A stretch of 64,000 nt of DNA from RHKX01 sp963820055 (GCA_963820055.1 CAWFYJ010000003.1:620001-684000), one strand, 5' to 3'. Counted from the stretch's first letter, positions 31,511-41,357 are shown. Numbers and translations are program-made. Notes: a model not told the origin generated them from the sequence alone.

Positions 31511-33049
31511 CTAGCCGCCCCCGCGAACGGTGAACTCGGCGCTCCCGGCCGACTCGTATTCGTCGGCGAGCAGGTAGTGGACGACGTAGTCGCCCGGGGG
31601 GAGCGGCCAGGAGGCGCCCTGGCTGTCGGGGCCGAGGACGGCGTCGCCGACGGTCCGGGGAGGCACGGTGCCCGCCGAATGTCCCTCCGCGTAGTCCCAG
31701 GTCAGGTAGTTGCCGCCCTTTTCGGGATCGGCCGCCGATGCCTTGTAGACGCCGAGCCAGTCCCAGCGGTTGGCGGGACCGCCGGTCCAGGAGACGTCGA
31801 TCGGCTCGCCGCGATCGTAGGTCCGCTTGCTCGTGGCGAGATCGAGCTGGGCGCCGGGGTCACGGAGGTAGAACGAGACACGGGCGATCTCGGCGCCGTC
31901 GCCGTCGAGCAGGACGGCCTCGTAGGAACCCGGGTCCCAGCCGGCGGTGTCGAGCTCGGCGTCGCCGCGGTCGCCCGGCGCATCGAGGGTCTCGATCGGG
32001 TCACCGATGTCCCCGCCCTCAGGCACCACGGCGATCTCGTTCCCGTCGGCCCCGGGGTCGTTGTAGCCGACGGTGATCGCGTCGCCGACGGTGGCCAGCC
32101 GCGCATCGACCGACACCAGGGTCGGCATCGCCACCGGGGTGACGTCGAACGACGAGACGACCGCCCGGTGATCGGACGTCCACGGCGACTCCTCGATGTC
32201 GACGTCCTCCCCGCCCGGCTCGCCGACGAGCTTGCTGTCGAGCGTTTCCGACGGCCCGGCTGCGTAGACGTAGTCGATGCGCTCGCCGGACCGCTCCTGG
32301 GTGATCGCCGGATCGGCGACCGGATCGGGATGGATCTCACGGTAGGAGTCGCGGAAGCCGAGGTCGAAGAGCCGCTCGCTGACCGGCCACGCAACCGGCG
32401 CGGTGATCTCCTTGCGGGTGCCGACCGCCGCGGCCGTGTAGTCGAGGCTCGACGGCTCGTTGAAGTCGCCGGTCAGGAAGACCGGGTAGCCGGCGTCGAT
32501 GAGCTTCCCCATCGCCTCCGCCGGGCGGTCGAGCGCCGACGTGCGGACCTCGTTCTCGTTCGCGATCACCGATTCGACGGAGTCGCCCTTGGCGAGCGAC
32601 CGCGGGCCCCAGTCGACATAGTCGAGGTGGACGTTGAAGAACGGGACGACGTAGCCCGGGTCGGTCTCGAGGAACGCGTAGAGGCCGTCGCCGCCCGAGG
32701 GCTCGAGGATCGGGTACTTCGAGAGCAGCTGCAGCGACGAGTTGTAGTACGGGTAACCGGTCCGCTCGGCGATCTTCGGCAGGCGCTCGTACGACTCGAG
32801 CACCCCGACGACGTCGGCGTCGATGTCGCGGATCACCGCGTCGGTCGCCGGGTCGCCGCCGTACTCGACGTTGTAGACGAGCACGTCGAGCTTCCGCGAC
32901 TCGCCGGACGCCGGCGCGGACGCCGCGCCCGAGTCGTCGTCATCGCCGCCGCAGCCGCCGATCGCGAGGGCACCGACGACCAGCGCCGAGCCGATCGAGA
33001 GCGCGCGGGAGCGACGTCCGGCCCCACTTCGCATGGCCCTCGCTCCCAT
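31511..33049 (-). CDS. Lipoprotein of the endonuclease/exonuclease/phosphatase family with C-terminal beta domains
   Basis: About 512 residues from the ATG at 33049 (an in-frame ATG at 33034 and a TTG at 33067 are alternatives). A lipoprotein signal ends at GALAIGGC, followed by an Asp-rich linker. The EEP-type catalytic domain (about 45-290) has VLVYNVEYGG, VVGVLESYE, FFNVHLDY, FLTGDFNEPSS and SPWTSDHRAV, which supply the metal, Asn, Asp and His residues expected of DNase I/sphingomyelinase-like enzymes. Two beta-rich modules follow. Likely a surface-anchored phosphodiesterase; substrate unknown. It begins right after the membrane-protein gene and is probably co-transcribed with it. Confidence 0.85.
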   Translation of the reverse strand: MGARAMRSGAGRRSRALSIGSALVVGALAIGGCGGDDDDSGAASAPASGESRKLDVLVYNVEYGGDPATDAVIRDIDADVVGVLESYERLPKIAERTGYPYYNSSLQLLSKYPILEPSGGDGLYAFLETDPGYVVPFFNVHLDYVDWGPRSLAKGDSVESVIANENEVRTSALDRPAEAMGKLIDAGYPVFLTGDFNEPSSLDYTAAAVGTRKEITAPVAWPVSERLFDLGFRDSYREIHPDPVADPAITQERSGERIDYVYAAGPSETLDSKLVGEPGGEDVDIEESPWTSDHRAVVSSFDVTPVAMPTLVSVDARLATVGDAITVGYNDPGADGNEIAVVPEGGDIGDPIETLDAPGDRGDAELDTAGWDPGSYEAVLLDGDGAEIARVSFYLRDPGAQLDLATSKRTYDRGEPIDVSWTGGPANRWDWLGVYKASAADPEKGGNYLTWDYAEGHSAGTVPPRTVGDAVLGPDSQGASWPLPPGDYVVHYLLADEYESAGSAEFTVRGGG

Positions 33050-33067
33050 CACTGACCTTGTAGTCAA

Positions 33068-34039
33068 TCATACGTTCCGCAGTCGGGACCATCCCGCTCG
33101 GAGTCGCCCCGGCCGCGCGGGCTCGGCGGCCTCGCGTGCCTGCAGGTCGAAGTAGAGGAGCGTGCGGCCGACGGTCACGTACGGGATCAGCAGCGCGTAG
33201 ACGAAGGCCCCGAGGAGGTCGATCCAGACCAGCGGCAGGGGCGTGAAGATCAGCGCGAACGTCAGCATCGGCCCGGCGACGACGCTGAGCAGGCTGAAGA
33301 AGACGATCGCCCGCATCGCGTGCCACCAGCGGCCCCGGACGAGCTCGGAGCTGCCCCGGAACGACTCGCGCAGCGACTTGTCGGTGAAGAGGACCTCCTG
33401 TTGCACGAACGCCCACCCGACCAGCTTCCAGATCGCGAAGGGAATGCCGACCACGGTGAACGCGAGCGCGATGACGCCGAGGTTCGCGAGCAGCTGTGCG
33501 AAGACGACCCGCCAGATCCGCTGACGGACCCCGCCGAACGAGGTGCGGAAGCCGGCCGGCCTCGACGCCGCGATCTCGCGGACGAAGACGACGATGACCG
33601 CGGCCACGATGGCCGATGCGATCGGGCGGCCGAACGTGTCGATCAGATCGGCGATGGCGAGGTCGACACCCTCCAAGCCCGAGGCCTCGCCGACCGAGCT
33701 GCCGCCGCCGAGCTGGTCGGACACCAGGTTCGTGCCGCCGATTATCGGGATTGCGATGAGCGCGACCGGGAGGAGGAAGCGCCAGTGCCGCCGGTAGAAC
33801 CGCGCGCCGGTGCGAACGATCTGGCCGAAGGCGCGCTGCTCGCGGAGGTGCGCGATGTCGACGGGCCCCCAGCGCGTGAAGCCGACGAAGAAGACGATCA
33901 GCAGCCCGATGACGGTGAGGGTGATGACGAGGGCCGAGGTCGACTCGGCCTTGAGGTTGATGAGGTCGGAGACGGTCGCCACGGCGCCGCAGAAGAGGCC
34001 CGTCACCTGCGGTCCGACGATCGATCGAGGCGACCGCAT
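33068..34039 (-). CDS. Polytopic membrane protein (glycerophosphoryl diester phosphodiesterase membrane-domain type)
   Basis: About 323 residues from ATG 34039; a TTG at 34063 and a GTG at 33982 are also in frame and the N-terminus is uncertain. There are about six hydrophobic segments, including LVITLTVIGLLIVFFVGF, IASAIVAAVIVVFV and MLTFALIFTPLPLVWI. The conserved stretch VVGIPFAIWKLVGWAFVQQ, then SLRESFRGSSELVRGRWWHA, matches the membrane domain found alone or joined to GDPD enzymes. Function unknown. The stop directly abuts the region of the lipoprotein start. Upstream 34064-34247 holds no gene. Confidence 0.75.
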   Translation of the reverse strand: MRSPRSIVGPQVTGLFCGAVATVSDLINLKAESTSALVITLTVIGLLIVFFVGFTRWGPVDIAHLREQRAFGQIVRTGARFYRRHWRFLLPVALIAIPIIGGTNLVSDQLGGGSSVGEASGLEGVDLAIADLIDTFGRPIASAIVAAVIVVFVREIAASRPAGFRTSFGGVRQRIWRVVFAQLLANLGVIALAFTVVGIPFAIWKLVGWAFVQQEVLFTDKSLRESFRGSSELVRGRWWHAMRAIVFFSLLSVVAGPMLTFALIFTPLPLVWIDLLGAFVYALLIPYVTVGRTLLYFDLQAREAAEPARPGRLRAGWSRLRNV

Positions 34040-34247
34040 GGCCGCGCCGCTCCGGCGGCACAACCGTCAGGGTCCGGCCCCGCGGTCCGCTCGAACACCG
34101 CCTCGATCGTGGTGGGCGCGTCCGAATCCGGGTGCGGATCACATTCACCCCGATCGGCGGCGAGCCCCTAACGAAGAAGGCCCGCGTCGCGCTCGTCCGG
34201 CGCGGTTGAGCCCGGTGCGCGCTGGCTGACGCCCTCAGCCGCACGTG

Positions 34248-37064
34248 TCAACCGGCCGGGACGGTGAGGGCATCGCGGATCTCCCCGCGTCCCGAAATCT
34301 CGAGCTTTTGGAACACGTGGCGGAGATGCGTTTCGATCGTCTTCTGGGTGACGAAGAGGTCCTGCGCTATCTCGCGGTTCGTCATTCCCGCTGATGCCAT
34401 CTGGGCAACGCGGAGCTCGCTGGGCGTCAGCGATTCCTCGCCGGCGAGAGCGACGCGACGAATGCGTGCTCCGGCCGCGGCGAGTTCCGTACGAGCGCGT
34501 TCCTCCAGAGGCGTGGCGCCGCAACGGTGCGCGAGCTCGAGCCCTTCGCGGAGTGGTGGGCGTGCCTCACGGCGATGATTCGCTCGCCTCAACGCAGAAC
34601 CCAGGTCCACGAGCGCAGCCGCGCGGTGGAGTTTCGCGTTGGTCGGCTCGAGCGTCGAGACGGCGTTACGGAACAGGTCGATCGAATCGCTCGGGTCCGC
34701 GAACTGGCCTTGAGCCCGGAGCGCGAAACCGACTCCTCGTGGGTCTCTCGCCCGGCCGGCGATCGCGGTGGCCTGGGCGGCGAGACGTTGCGCCCCGGCG
34801 CGATTCCCCGACTCGATCTCGCAGCGAGCCAACCCGATTCGCCAGGGGAAGGCGGCGAGATTCGGTGACGCCATCCACCCGATCCGATCGCCGGCAGCAA
34901 TGAAATCGGCTCGGGCCGCATCCGATCGGCCCCTCGCCAGGTTCAGCTCACCGCGGCTGCACAGATAGAAGGCGCCTGTCGTTCCCTGGAACGGCTCCCG
35001 CCCGTCTCGATAGTCGTCGATGACCTGCTCGGCTTCGTCGACATGGCCCCGGTACATCAGTGCTCTGACCATGACGCCGATGTAGAGAGTCGCTCCGGTC
35101 GTCAGACCGATCCGATGCAACATGGGCACCGCGAGTTCGGCGTCGGCCTGAGCTTCCCGCAGGTCACCCTCCATCAGCCGGAACAGCGACCGCGCCCCAT
35201 ACCCCCCTGGAACTCCTGGCGAGCCGCGTCGACGAGACGTTTCGATCGAGAGCGAGAACAGACTCAGGGCCACGTCGGCGTGCTCGGCAAAGCCCAACGC
35301 GAAGGCAGCTCCCTGCGGTGGCATCCCGGCCATGGCGTCGGCGGTCAGTTCTTCGAGTCTCGATGAAGCTACCCGCTCGGCAAGCTCGCACCCTTCGTCG
35401 ATGGTGCCGTTACCGAACGCAGAGAGAGCGGCCGCGAACTGAAGGACGAGGCGACCCCCGAACGAGTCCGTGCCGATCATCTCGCCAGGCTGGGGCAACG
35501 CCCCTTCGGGAACTCGTTCGAGGCCCCACAGGCTCTGAAGGATCAACAATCCGCGAACCCTGAGACCGATCTCGCTTCCCCGGTCAGGCAACTCCGCAAG
35601 CGATTCCTCGAGGATCTCGGCACCCTCGACGCAGCGCCCCCGGAGGCAGAGCGAGTTGCCCGTGATAATCGCGAGCTCGGCCCGAAGCTCCGGATCGTCG
35701 AGACGCTCCCGGGTGATGCGCAAGATCTCGTTCCCCCTGGGGTCGTTCGCGTCAAGGAGAGCCGAGCCGAGGTCTCGCTCGACGCCCGCTCGGTCCTCCT
35801 GCGATGGGGGCTCGTCGAGGGCTCTGCTCAGGTACCTCGCCGCGGCGTCGGGCGCGCCGCGGCCGAGTGCGGCACTCGCTGCTGCTCGCAGTTTTCCGAC
35901 CACCCACGGGTCACCAGCCGATTCAGCCAGAAGGAGCTGAGCGGCAACGCCGTCCGCCTCAGCGCCATCGGCGTCGAGTACGCGCGCCGCCTGGAGGTGC
36001 ATGGCTGCTCGTCGCAGCACAGGTATGTCGGTGACGACGGCAGCCCTTACGAGCGGATGGACGAAGCCGAATGGACGCGTGTCGAAGATCAGGTGCGCGG
36101 CGATGAGGCGGTCGCACGCTTCGTCGACCCGCCCGGCGGGGAGCTCCGCCAGTGTCCGAATGCGGCGAACCTCGGCATATGGCTCGAGGATCGCCGTCGC
36201 CCTTGCGACGGCGATCGCATCCTCTCCCAGTCGCTTCAGGCGGCCGAGGATCGAGCCCGACACCCCCGCCGCCGCCAACTCCGAGATCTGTTCCGCACCC
36301 TGCTCGCCCCCCTCGGCGCCACCCTCGTCGAGACCACGAAGCAGCTCGACGAGCAGCAGCGGATTGCCGGCCGTCGCGCGACGGCATGCCTCTGCCAATC
36401 CGTCGGAGGCGGCGCGGCCGCGAGTCCGCGCGATCATTTTCATCGTCGCCTCGGCGGTGAACGGTCGCGGCGTTATGGATCGTGCATGCGGCTCCCGCCG
36501 CAGCTCATCGATGGGACCCATCTGGCCGCCACCCTCGCCGGACCGGACAGCCATTGCCAGTAGGACCGGCAGGCCCTCGAGGCGGCGGGCGCAGTAGACG
36601 AGGGCCCGAAGCGAGGCGAGGTCGGCCCACTGCGCGTCGTCGACGAGAAGGGCGAGCGGTGACGGTGCCACCAGGTTCACCAGGAGCCAATAGAGGCCGT
36701 GCTGAAGGCTGAACGGATCGCGACCCTCCTCGAGGGGTTGAGCGGCGAAGATCGGTGCCGCCATCGCGGCAGTCCCATCCAGTAGGTCCGTCCCATTCCC
36801 GGGCTCGCTGATTATCGGTTCGGCGAGTTGACGAATCACCCCATAGGGGAAGTCCTGCTCGTACTCCCCTCCTCGCGCCCGAAGCACCACGATCCCTCGG
36901 TCCGCAGCCCTCTCCGCCGTCGCCGCGAGCAGGGACGTCTTCCCCGCCCCGGCCTCACCCTCGATCAGCAGCAGATTGCCGTTTCCGGCGACGGCGGCTT
37001 CGACAGCACCGTCGACCACCGCAAGCTCGTCATCCCTCTCCAGAAGTGCGGTCGACGCCCCCAT
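34248..37064 (-). CDS. Large LuxR-family regulator with N-terminal AAA/STAND ATPase
   Basis: About 938 residues from ATG 37064. The N-terminal ATPase has Walker A GEAGAGKTSLL near residue 40 and Walker B LALLVDDAQWAD near 145. A long helical repeat region (about 380-820, Ala/Leu/Arg-rich, TPR-like) follows. The C-terminal LuxR helix-turn-helix has LTPSELRVAQMASAGMTNRE and TIETHLRHVFQKLEI. This is the MalT-like layout, in which a ligand and ATP drive multimerisation on DNA. The ligand is unknown. The amidohydrolase and small protein upstream read in the same direction and are possible targets or ligand makers. Confidence 0.9.
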   Translation of the reverse strand: MGASTALLERDDELAVVDGAVEAAVAGNGNLLLIEGEAGAGKTSLLAATAERAADRGIVVLRARGGEYEQDFPYGVIRQLAEPIISEPGNGTDLLDGTAAMAAPIFAAQPLEEGRDPFSLQHGLYWLLVNLVAPSPLALLVDDAQWADLASLRALVYCARRLEGLPVLLAMAVRSGEGGGQMGPIDELRREPHARSITPRPFTAEATMKMIARTRGRAASDGLAEACRRATAGNPLLLVELLRGLDEGGAEGGEQGAEQISELAAAGVSGSILGRLKRLGEDAIAVARATAILEPYAEVRRIRTLAELPAGRVDEACDRLIAAHLIFDTRPFGFVHPLVRAAVVTDIPVLRRAAMHLQAARVLDADGAEADGVAAQLLLAESAGDPWVVGKLRAAASAALGRGAPDAAARYLSRALDEPPSQEDRAGVERDLGSALLDANDPRGNEILRITRERLDDPELRAELAIITGNSLCLRGRCVEGAEILEESLAELPDRGSEIGLRVRGLLILQSLWGLERVPEGALPQPGEMIGTDSFGGRLVLQFAAALSAFGNGTIDEGCELAERVASSRLEELTADAMAGMPPQGAAFALGFAEHADVALSLFSLSIETSRRRGSPGVPGGYGARSLFRLMEGDLREAQADAELAVPMLHRIGLTTGATLYIGVMVRALMYRGHVDEAEQVIDDYRDGREPFQGTTGAFYLCSRGELNLARGRSDAARADFIAAGDRIGWMASPNLAAFPWRIGLARCEIESGNRAGAQRLAAQATAIAGRARDPRGVGFALRAQGQFADPSDSIDLFRNAVSTLEPTNAKLHRAAALVDLGSALRRANHRREARPPLREGLELAHRCGATPLEERARTELAAAGARIRRVALAGEESLTPSELRVAQMASAGMTNREIAQDLFVTQKTIETHLRHVFQKLEISGRGEIRDALTVPAG

Positions 37065-37100
37065 CGGTTTCAATCCCGATCCTAAGCGCTATGGGGTCGA

Positions 37101-38165
37101 TCACGCCACTGCAGTCGCAACTTTCAGATCGGGGGTCATCGCCCTAGTCAGCGCGAGAACGAGCGCTCTGATCGCCTCGGGCGAGTTGGAGCCTGCAGCT
37201 TCGATCAGCTCCACGACGGCCGGGTCCTCCACGGCCGCCAATGCCGCCAGCTCCAGCGGCCGCGAGGCATCGCCGCCACCCATCATGCATCCACCCGCCG
37301 CGGCCAGCAGCGTGATGAGTCGCTGCTGCGACGGGTTCGTAGCCCGGAGCGCCGATCCGGGGGCGGGCCCGGCATCGACCGGCGGGAGTCCCGCGAGGAG
37401 ATTCTCGAGCTGTCCGCCCATGACGAGGGCGATGGCATCGGGCGAGAGGCCGTTGAACCTCGCACACCGGAGGGTGATCGCAAGCAGCAGTTCGACATCC
37501 ATATACGGGGCGTCGCTCCCATAAAGGATTCGGCCCGGAGGGACGAGCGCGAACAGGGCGAGCAGATCCGACGGCACCATCCAGGCGGTGTCGAAGTAGA
37601 GGTTCGGATGGTCGGGAACCTCCCGCCAGAGCCAGGCGAGGTCGGACGCGCCGGCGTGGGCAAGGATCATCGGCGCCTCGCGATTGGCTGCGGCGAGATC
37701 GGTGATCGATCGACCGAACGATCCGACCCCGGAACCGGCGTGAATCAACACCGGGACGCCGGCTCGGCTCGCCACCCCGAAGATCTCGGAGACGGTTGGA
37801 TGCTCGAGCCGGAAACTCTCGGCCCTGGGGTGGAACTTGAAGCCGCGGGCGCCGCCATCGAGTGCCGCGACGGCGGCGTCCGCTCCATCCACGCGTGGGT
37901 CCAGGCGAGCGAACGGGACGAGGCGGTCCGGGTGTCGCTCGCTCTCGAGCACGACCCGCCGGTTCTCCACCTCGTAGCCCGAGTCCACGCAGAGCGGGAA
38001 GATCACGGACCGACCGTCAATGGACTCGAGCTCAGCGATGTGCTCGTCGCAGGTTCGGGTACTCCCGTCGATGTCCGTTCCCGTGTGTGCGTGAACGTCG
38101 AAGGGCCTGAATTCGTCGCTTCCCATCGCCTCGAGCTCGGACCTGACCTCGTCGGTTACGTTCAT
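37101..38165 (-). CDS. Amidohydrolase-family (PF04909-like) metal-dependent hydrolase
   Basis: About 354 residues from ATG 38165. TIM-barrel amidohydrolase signatures: FDVHAHTG near residue 24, RGFKFHPRAE, VPVLIHAGSG, MILAHAGASD and LYGSDAPYMD with the catalytic Asp. This subgroup includes decarboxylases and lactonases acting on small aromatic or lactone acids. The C-terminal 90 residues (from about 265) are helical and not typical of the barrel. ATG overlaps the stop of the upstream small protein gene (ATGA), so the two are coupled. Residue 1 could also lie at 38225, but that start sits within the small gene. Confidence 0.85.
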   Translation of the reverse strand: MNVTDEVRSELEAMGSDEFRPFDVHAHTGTDIDGSTRTCDEHIAELESIDGRSVIFPLCVDSGYEVENRRVVLESERHPDRLVPFARLDPRVDGADAAVAALDGGARGFKFHPRAESFRLEHPTVSEIFGVASRAGVPVLIHAGSGVGSFGRSITDLAAANREAPMILAHAGASDLAWLWREVPDHPNLYFDTAWMVPSDLLALFALVPPGRILYGSDAPYMDVELLLAITLRCARFNGLSPDAIALVMGGQLENLLAGLPPVDAGPAPGSALRATNPSQQRLITLLAAAGGCMMGGGDASRPLELAALAAVEDPAVVELIEAAGSNSPEAIRALVLALTRAMTPDLKVATAVA

Positions 38166-38350
38166 CGCCGCCCCGTCGTCCGCGCAGGCGGGATCACAAC
38201 CGCCCCCAGCTCCCTGCGCATCCACTCGTCGGCCCGTGGATAGTCGAGGAGCGCCATCTGTGACGCCGCCGCGAAGGCTCGAACAACCCCCTCGCCGAAG
38301 CTCCGCCGACGGCTCTGGGCCTGCGCTGAGTTCCTCTTGTTCTCATCCAT
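38162..38350 (-). CDS. Small protein of 62 residues, translationally coupled to the amidohydrolase
   Basis: ATG at 38350 has AGAGGA nine bases upstream. The product has a polar, basic N-terminus (KRNSAQAQSRRR), then an amphipathic helical stretch (GEGVVRAFAAASQMALLDY), and ends DEWMRRELGAVVIPPARTTGRR-like with a basic tail. The stop overlaps the amidohydrolase ATG. I do not recognise the family. The coupling suggests a subunit, chaperone or targeting partner for the enzyme. Confidence 0.65.
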   Translation of the reverse strand: MDENKRNSAQAQSRRRSFGEGVVRAFAAASQMALLDYPRADEWMRRELGAVVIPPARTTGRR

Positions 38351-38483
38351 GGGCCGATCCTCTGTGAACGCGGCCCGATTCGCATCAGGGGCCCACCCTG
38401 AACTTAAGACGCCCCGATCCGATTGCCCTGGACATGCCCCCTGGGCGGAGGTAGCGTGATCGGAACGAGGAGAGGAGATATCG

Positions 38484-38840
38484 ATGTCTGACGATGCCCT
38501 GTTCGTAGGTTGGGGCGAGGTCGTACGAGGTCGCGAAACGAAGGCCGTCGCGGTCTTCAATGAGGCCATCGAGTACTACTCGAAGCTCCAGCAGGAAGGC
38601 AAGATCGAAAGCGTCGAACCGTGGTTCCTGGCGACCCACGGCGGCGACCTCGGCGGATTCATGTTGCTCCGCGGCGAGCGCGAGAAGCTCGACGAGGTGG
38701 TTCGCAGCCCTGAGTTCGAGAGGTTGCAGACGCGAGTCGCGATGATCGTCGACAACCCGGGCGTGATCCAGGCCGCCACCGGTGAGTCACTGGCCCGTGG
38801 GATGGCGCAATTTCAGGAGGCCACTGCCGACCTGGCCTAG
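38484..38840 (+). CDS. Conserved-looking hypothetical protein, 118 residues, possible ferredoxin-like (dimeric alpha/beta) fold
   Basis: ATG at 38484 follows a good ribosome site (GGAGAGGAGAT). The protein alternates strands and helices: ALFVGWGEVVRGRE, then FNEAIEYYSKLQQEGKI, VEPWFLATHGGDLGGFMLLRG, and a helix near SPEFERLQTRVAMIV. This resembles small EthD/YciI-type alpha-beta barrel proteins. No catalytic motif is seen. It diverges from the small protein/amidohydrolase pair (133 bases apart), so it may share their regulation. Confidence 0.72.
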   Translation: MSDDALFVGWGEVVRGRETKAVAVFNEAIEYYSKLQQEGKIESVEPWFLATHGGDLGGFMLLRGEREKLDEVVRSPEFERLQTRVAMIVDNPGVIQAATGESLARGMAQFQEATADLA

Positions 38841-38874
38841 CAACCGAATCGATCAATCGCGTCTGTCCCGCCGG

Positions 38875-39903
38875 TCAGCTGCGAAACAGCCGCGCGCGCT
38901 CGACACCTGATCCCCCGGCCGGCAACTTGTAGAGGTCGCCGTCCTCGGCGAGCCACAGCGGACCCCTGAACCGTTCCCGGGCGTCGCTCAGGAACGGAGC
39001 CTCGAGCCCCTTGAGGGGAAGCGGCGGAACGATGTGAGTGATCGCGAGCGCGCCGACTCCGGCTTCCCGTGCAGCGTCCGCAGCCTGCGGCGCGGTCGCG
39101 TGGTAGTCGGAGACGTCGGCGAGGATCCGGCTGCGATTGGCGAGGCCCGCCTCCCCCGCGGCATCCTCGACGAACTTGAGGAGCTCGATCGAAAGGGCGT
39201 CGTGGAGGAGCAGGTCGGCGCCCTTCGAGGCGCGGACGAGCGCCGGCGCGTAGACCGTGTCGCCGCTGACCACGGCGCTGCGGCCGGCATAGTCGAAGCG
39301 GTAGCCGACGACGGGCGCGACCGGAGTGTGGTCGACGACGAACGCCGTCACCCGCAGTCCGTCCTCGTCGAGCACGACCTTCGACTCCTCGTCGTCGGTG
39401 AAGTCGAACGGCTCGCCGGCCATCGTCGCGCCGGAGGGCGGCGCGATCTCGGCGCCGTGGTGGGCCGTGCGGTAGCCGGCGTCGAGCGCGTAGGCCTCGT
39501 TGAACCCGGCCAGGACGCGGTCGAGGCCGGGCGGCCCGAGCACGCGCATCGGCGTCGTGTCGGCATCGGCGACCCAGCGCTGGAGGTTGACGCTGCCCAG
39601 CCCCCCGATGTGATCGGAGTGGTAGTGGGTCAGCAGCACCGCCGCGATCCGGCTCGGGCCGATGTTCATCCGGTTCAGCGTCTCCGAGGACCTCTCCCCC
39701 GCGTCAACGATGAAGACGCGCTCACCGGCGATCACCGCCACGCAGGGGTTCCCCCGCTTCGGATCCGGCAGCGGCGAGCCGGAGCCGGCGACCGCGACGT
39801 GGAGGCCGTCGGGCAGATCGGCCACCGCGTCGGCGGTCATGATCTTCGGCAACTGCCGCTTGACGACGGCGATGGCGATGCGGGATCGAAGCGACGTTCT
39901 CAT
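38875..39903 (-). CDS. MBL-fold metallo-hydrolase (RNase Z-like)
   Basis: A 342-residue metallo-beta-lactamase-fold enzyme. The metal motif is LLTHYHSDHIGGLG near residue 95. GDTVYAPALV carries the next metal ligand, and AITHIVPPLP near residue 290 the last His. The order and spacing resemble ribonuclease Z/arylsulfatase-type hydrolases that cleave phosphodiesters or esters. A hydrophobic start is absent, so it is cytoplasmic. Convergent with the hypothetical gene to its left. Confidence 0.85.
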   Translation of the reverse strand: MRTSLRSRIAIAVVKRQLPKIMTADAVADLPDGLHVAVAGSGSPLPDPKRGNPCVAVIAGERVFIVDAGERSSETLNRMNIGPSRIAAVLLTHYHSDHIGGLGSVNLQRWVADADTTPMRVLGPPGLDRVLAGFNEAYALDAGYRTAHHGAEIAPPSGATMAGEPFDFTDDEESKVVLDEDGLRVTAFVVDHTPVAPVVGYRFDYAGRSAVVSGDTVYAPALVRASKGADLLLHDALSIELLKFVEDAAGEAGLANRSRILADVSDYHATAPQAADAAREAGVGALAITHIVPPLPLKGLEAPFLSDARERFRGPLWLAEDGDLYKLPAGGSGVERARLFRS

Positions 39904-39941
39904 CGCGCGAGCCTACTCGCGCGTACCGTTGCGCGAATCGG

Positions 39942-41357
39942 TCAGATGCCGGTCTCGGCCTTGATCCGCCCCGAGTCGACTGCCGCGACGACGGCGGCGT
40001 AATCGCGCTCGTTCTGGTCGGCGTACGCCTCAGCGAACCCGGCGAGCGAGCGGTCGAAGGAATCGCCGCGGCCCAGGTAGGACGCGATCGCGATGCTGTC
40101 GCCGGCCCGGGCATGGGCACGGGCGAGCGTTCGCCCACAGATCCGGGCGTAGTAGGTGAGCGCAATCGGATTCATCGACTCGACCAGCGCCGAGCCCTTC
40201 GCATCCCAGAGTTGGCGGACGTAGTAGTCCCGCTCGACGCCGTCGATGCCGCTCGTGCGAACCCAGCCGAGCATGATGTCGCCGGCGGCCTGCATCAGAC
40301 GCTGGCCCTCGACGACGCGCTGGCCGTGCTGGTCGTATCCGCTCTCGCCGAGGAACGGCTCGAGCACCGATGCCTCGGCCTCCTTGAACTGGAGAAAGAG
40401 CGGATCGGCGTTATCGCGTCCCAGCATCAGCATGATCCATGCGCGCGTCCCGACGCTGCCGACGCCGACGACCTTCCGGGCGGTGTCGACGTAGCGGAAC
40501 CGCTCGAGCAGTTGCCGCCGGTCCTCGGTGAGGGTCGAGCGGTACGAACGGACGAGCGTCCTCAGGGCTTCGTCGAGGGTCTCGTGCTGGGTGGGATCGA
40601 CCAGCTCGTGGATCGGAACCACGACCGGCGGGTCGTTGCGGATCCGCACCTCGCCGTCGACGGTCTCGGTCAGCTTGCCGAGCGCCCTGAGACTGTCCTT
40701 GCGGCGCGCCTTGGCGATGTTCTTCTCGGCCCGCGCCAGCTGCTCGGTGGTCCCCATCTCCGCGGCCCCGGCGAGGATGTCGTCGACGTTGACCCGGGAG
40801 TACCAGAGGTCGAGGTTGCGCTCGGCGCCGTGCGCGCGCATCGCCTCGCGGTAGGCACGGCCGACCTCGAGGTTGACGCGCTCGCGTTCCTTCCGGCGGA
40901 ATCCGCGGTCGCGGCCGGCGATCGCGAAGCTGGCGGCGAGGCGCTTCAGATCCCACTCGAACGGACCCGGGAGCGTCTCGTCGAAGTCGTTGCAGTCGAA
41001 CACGAGCGTCCGGTCTGGCGCCGCGAAGGCCCCGAAGTTCGAGAGGTGGGCATCGCCGCAGAGCTGGGTGGTGAGGCCGGTATGCCGGGAGGTCGCGAGA
41101 TCGGCGGCCATCACGTAGGCGGCCCCGCGGTAGAAGGTGAAGGGCGAGACGAGCATCCGCCCATAGCGGAGCGGGACGAGCTCGGGCACCCGCGTCTTCG
41201 CCTGCTCTTCGAGGAGGTCGACGGGGTCGCGCCGGTCGGCGGCGGGCTCCCAAGCTCCGTGGGAGCTGCGCGGCACCTCCTTGCGGACAGCGCGTCCCAG
41301 CGCCGTCCGCTCGTCCTCGGTCAGATGCGGCATGGCGTCGGCGGCGTTGCGATTCAT
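39942..41357 (-). CDS. DUF2252 family protein
   Basis: About 471 residues from ATG 41357 (an ATG a few codons downstream, before PHLTEDERT, is an alternative). DUF2252 blocks: LVPLRYGRMLVSPFTFYRGAA, LCGDAHLSNFGAF, VFDCNDFDETLPGPFEWDLKR, VGVGSVGTRAWI and YVRQLWDAKGS. The order GDAHLSN then DFDE is kinase-like, so a phosphotransferase fold is possible. The role is unknown; in actinobacteria these are stand-alone cytoplasmic proteins. Confidence 0.87.
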   Translation of the reverse strand: MNRNAADAMPHLTEDERTALGRAVRKEVPRSSHGAWEPAADRRDPVDLLEEQAKTRVPELVPLRYGRMLVSPFTFYRGAAYVMAADLATSRHTGLTTQLCGDAHLSNFGAFAAPDRTLVFDCNDFDETLPGPFEWDLKRLAASFAIAGRDRGFRRKERERVNLEVGRAYREAMRAHGAERNLDLWYSRVNVDDILAGAAEMGTTEQLARAEKNIAKARRKDSLRALGKLTETVDGEVRIRNDPPVVVPIHELVDPTQHETLDEALRTLVRSYRSTLTEDRRQLLERFRYVDTARKVVGVGSVGTRAWIMLMLGRDNADPLFLQFKEAEASVLEPFLGESGYDQHGQRVVEGQRLMQAAGDIMLGWVRTSGIDGVERDYYVRQLWDAKGSALVESMNPIALTYYARICGRTLARAHARAGDSIAIASYLGRGDSFDRSLAGFAEAYADQNERDYAAVVAAVDSGRIKAETGI

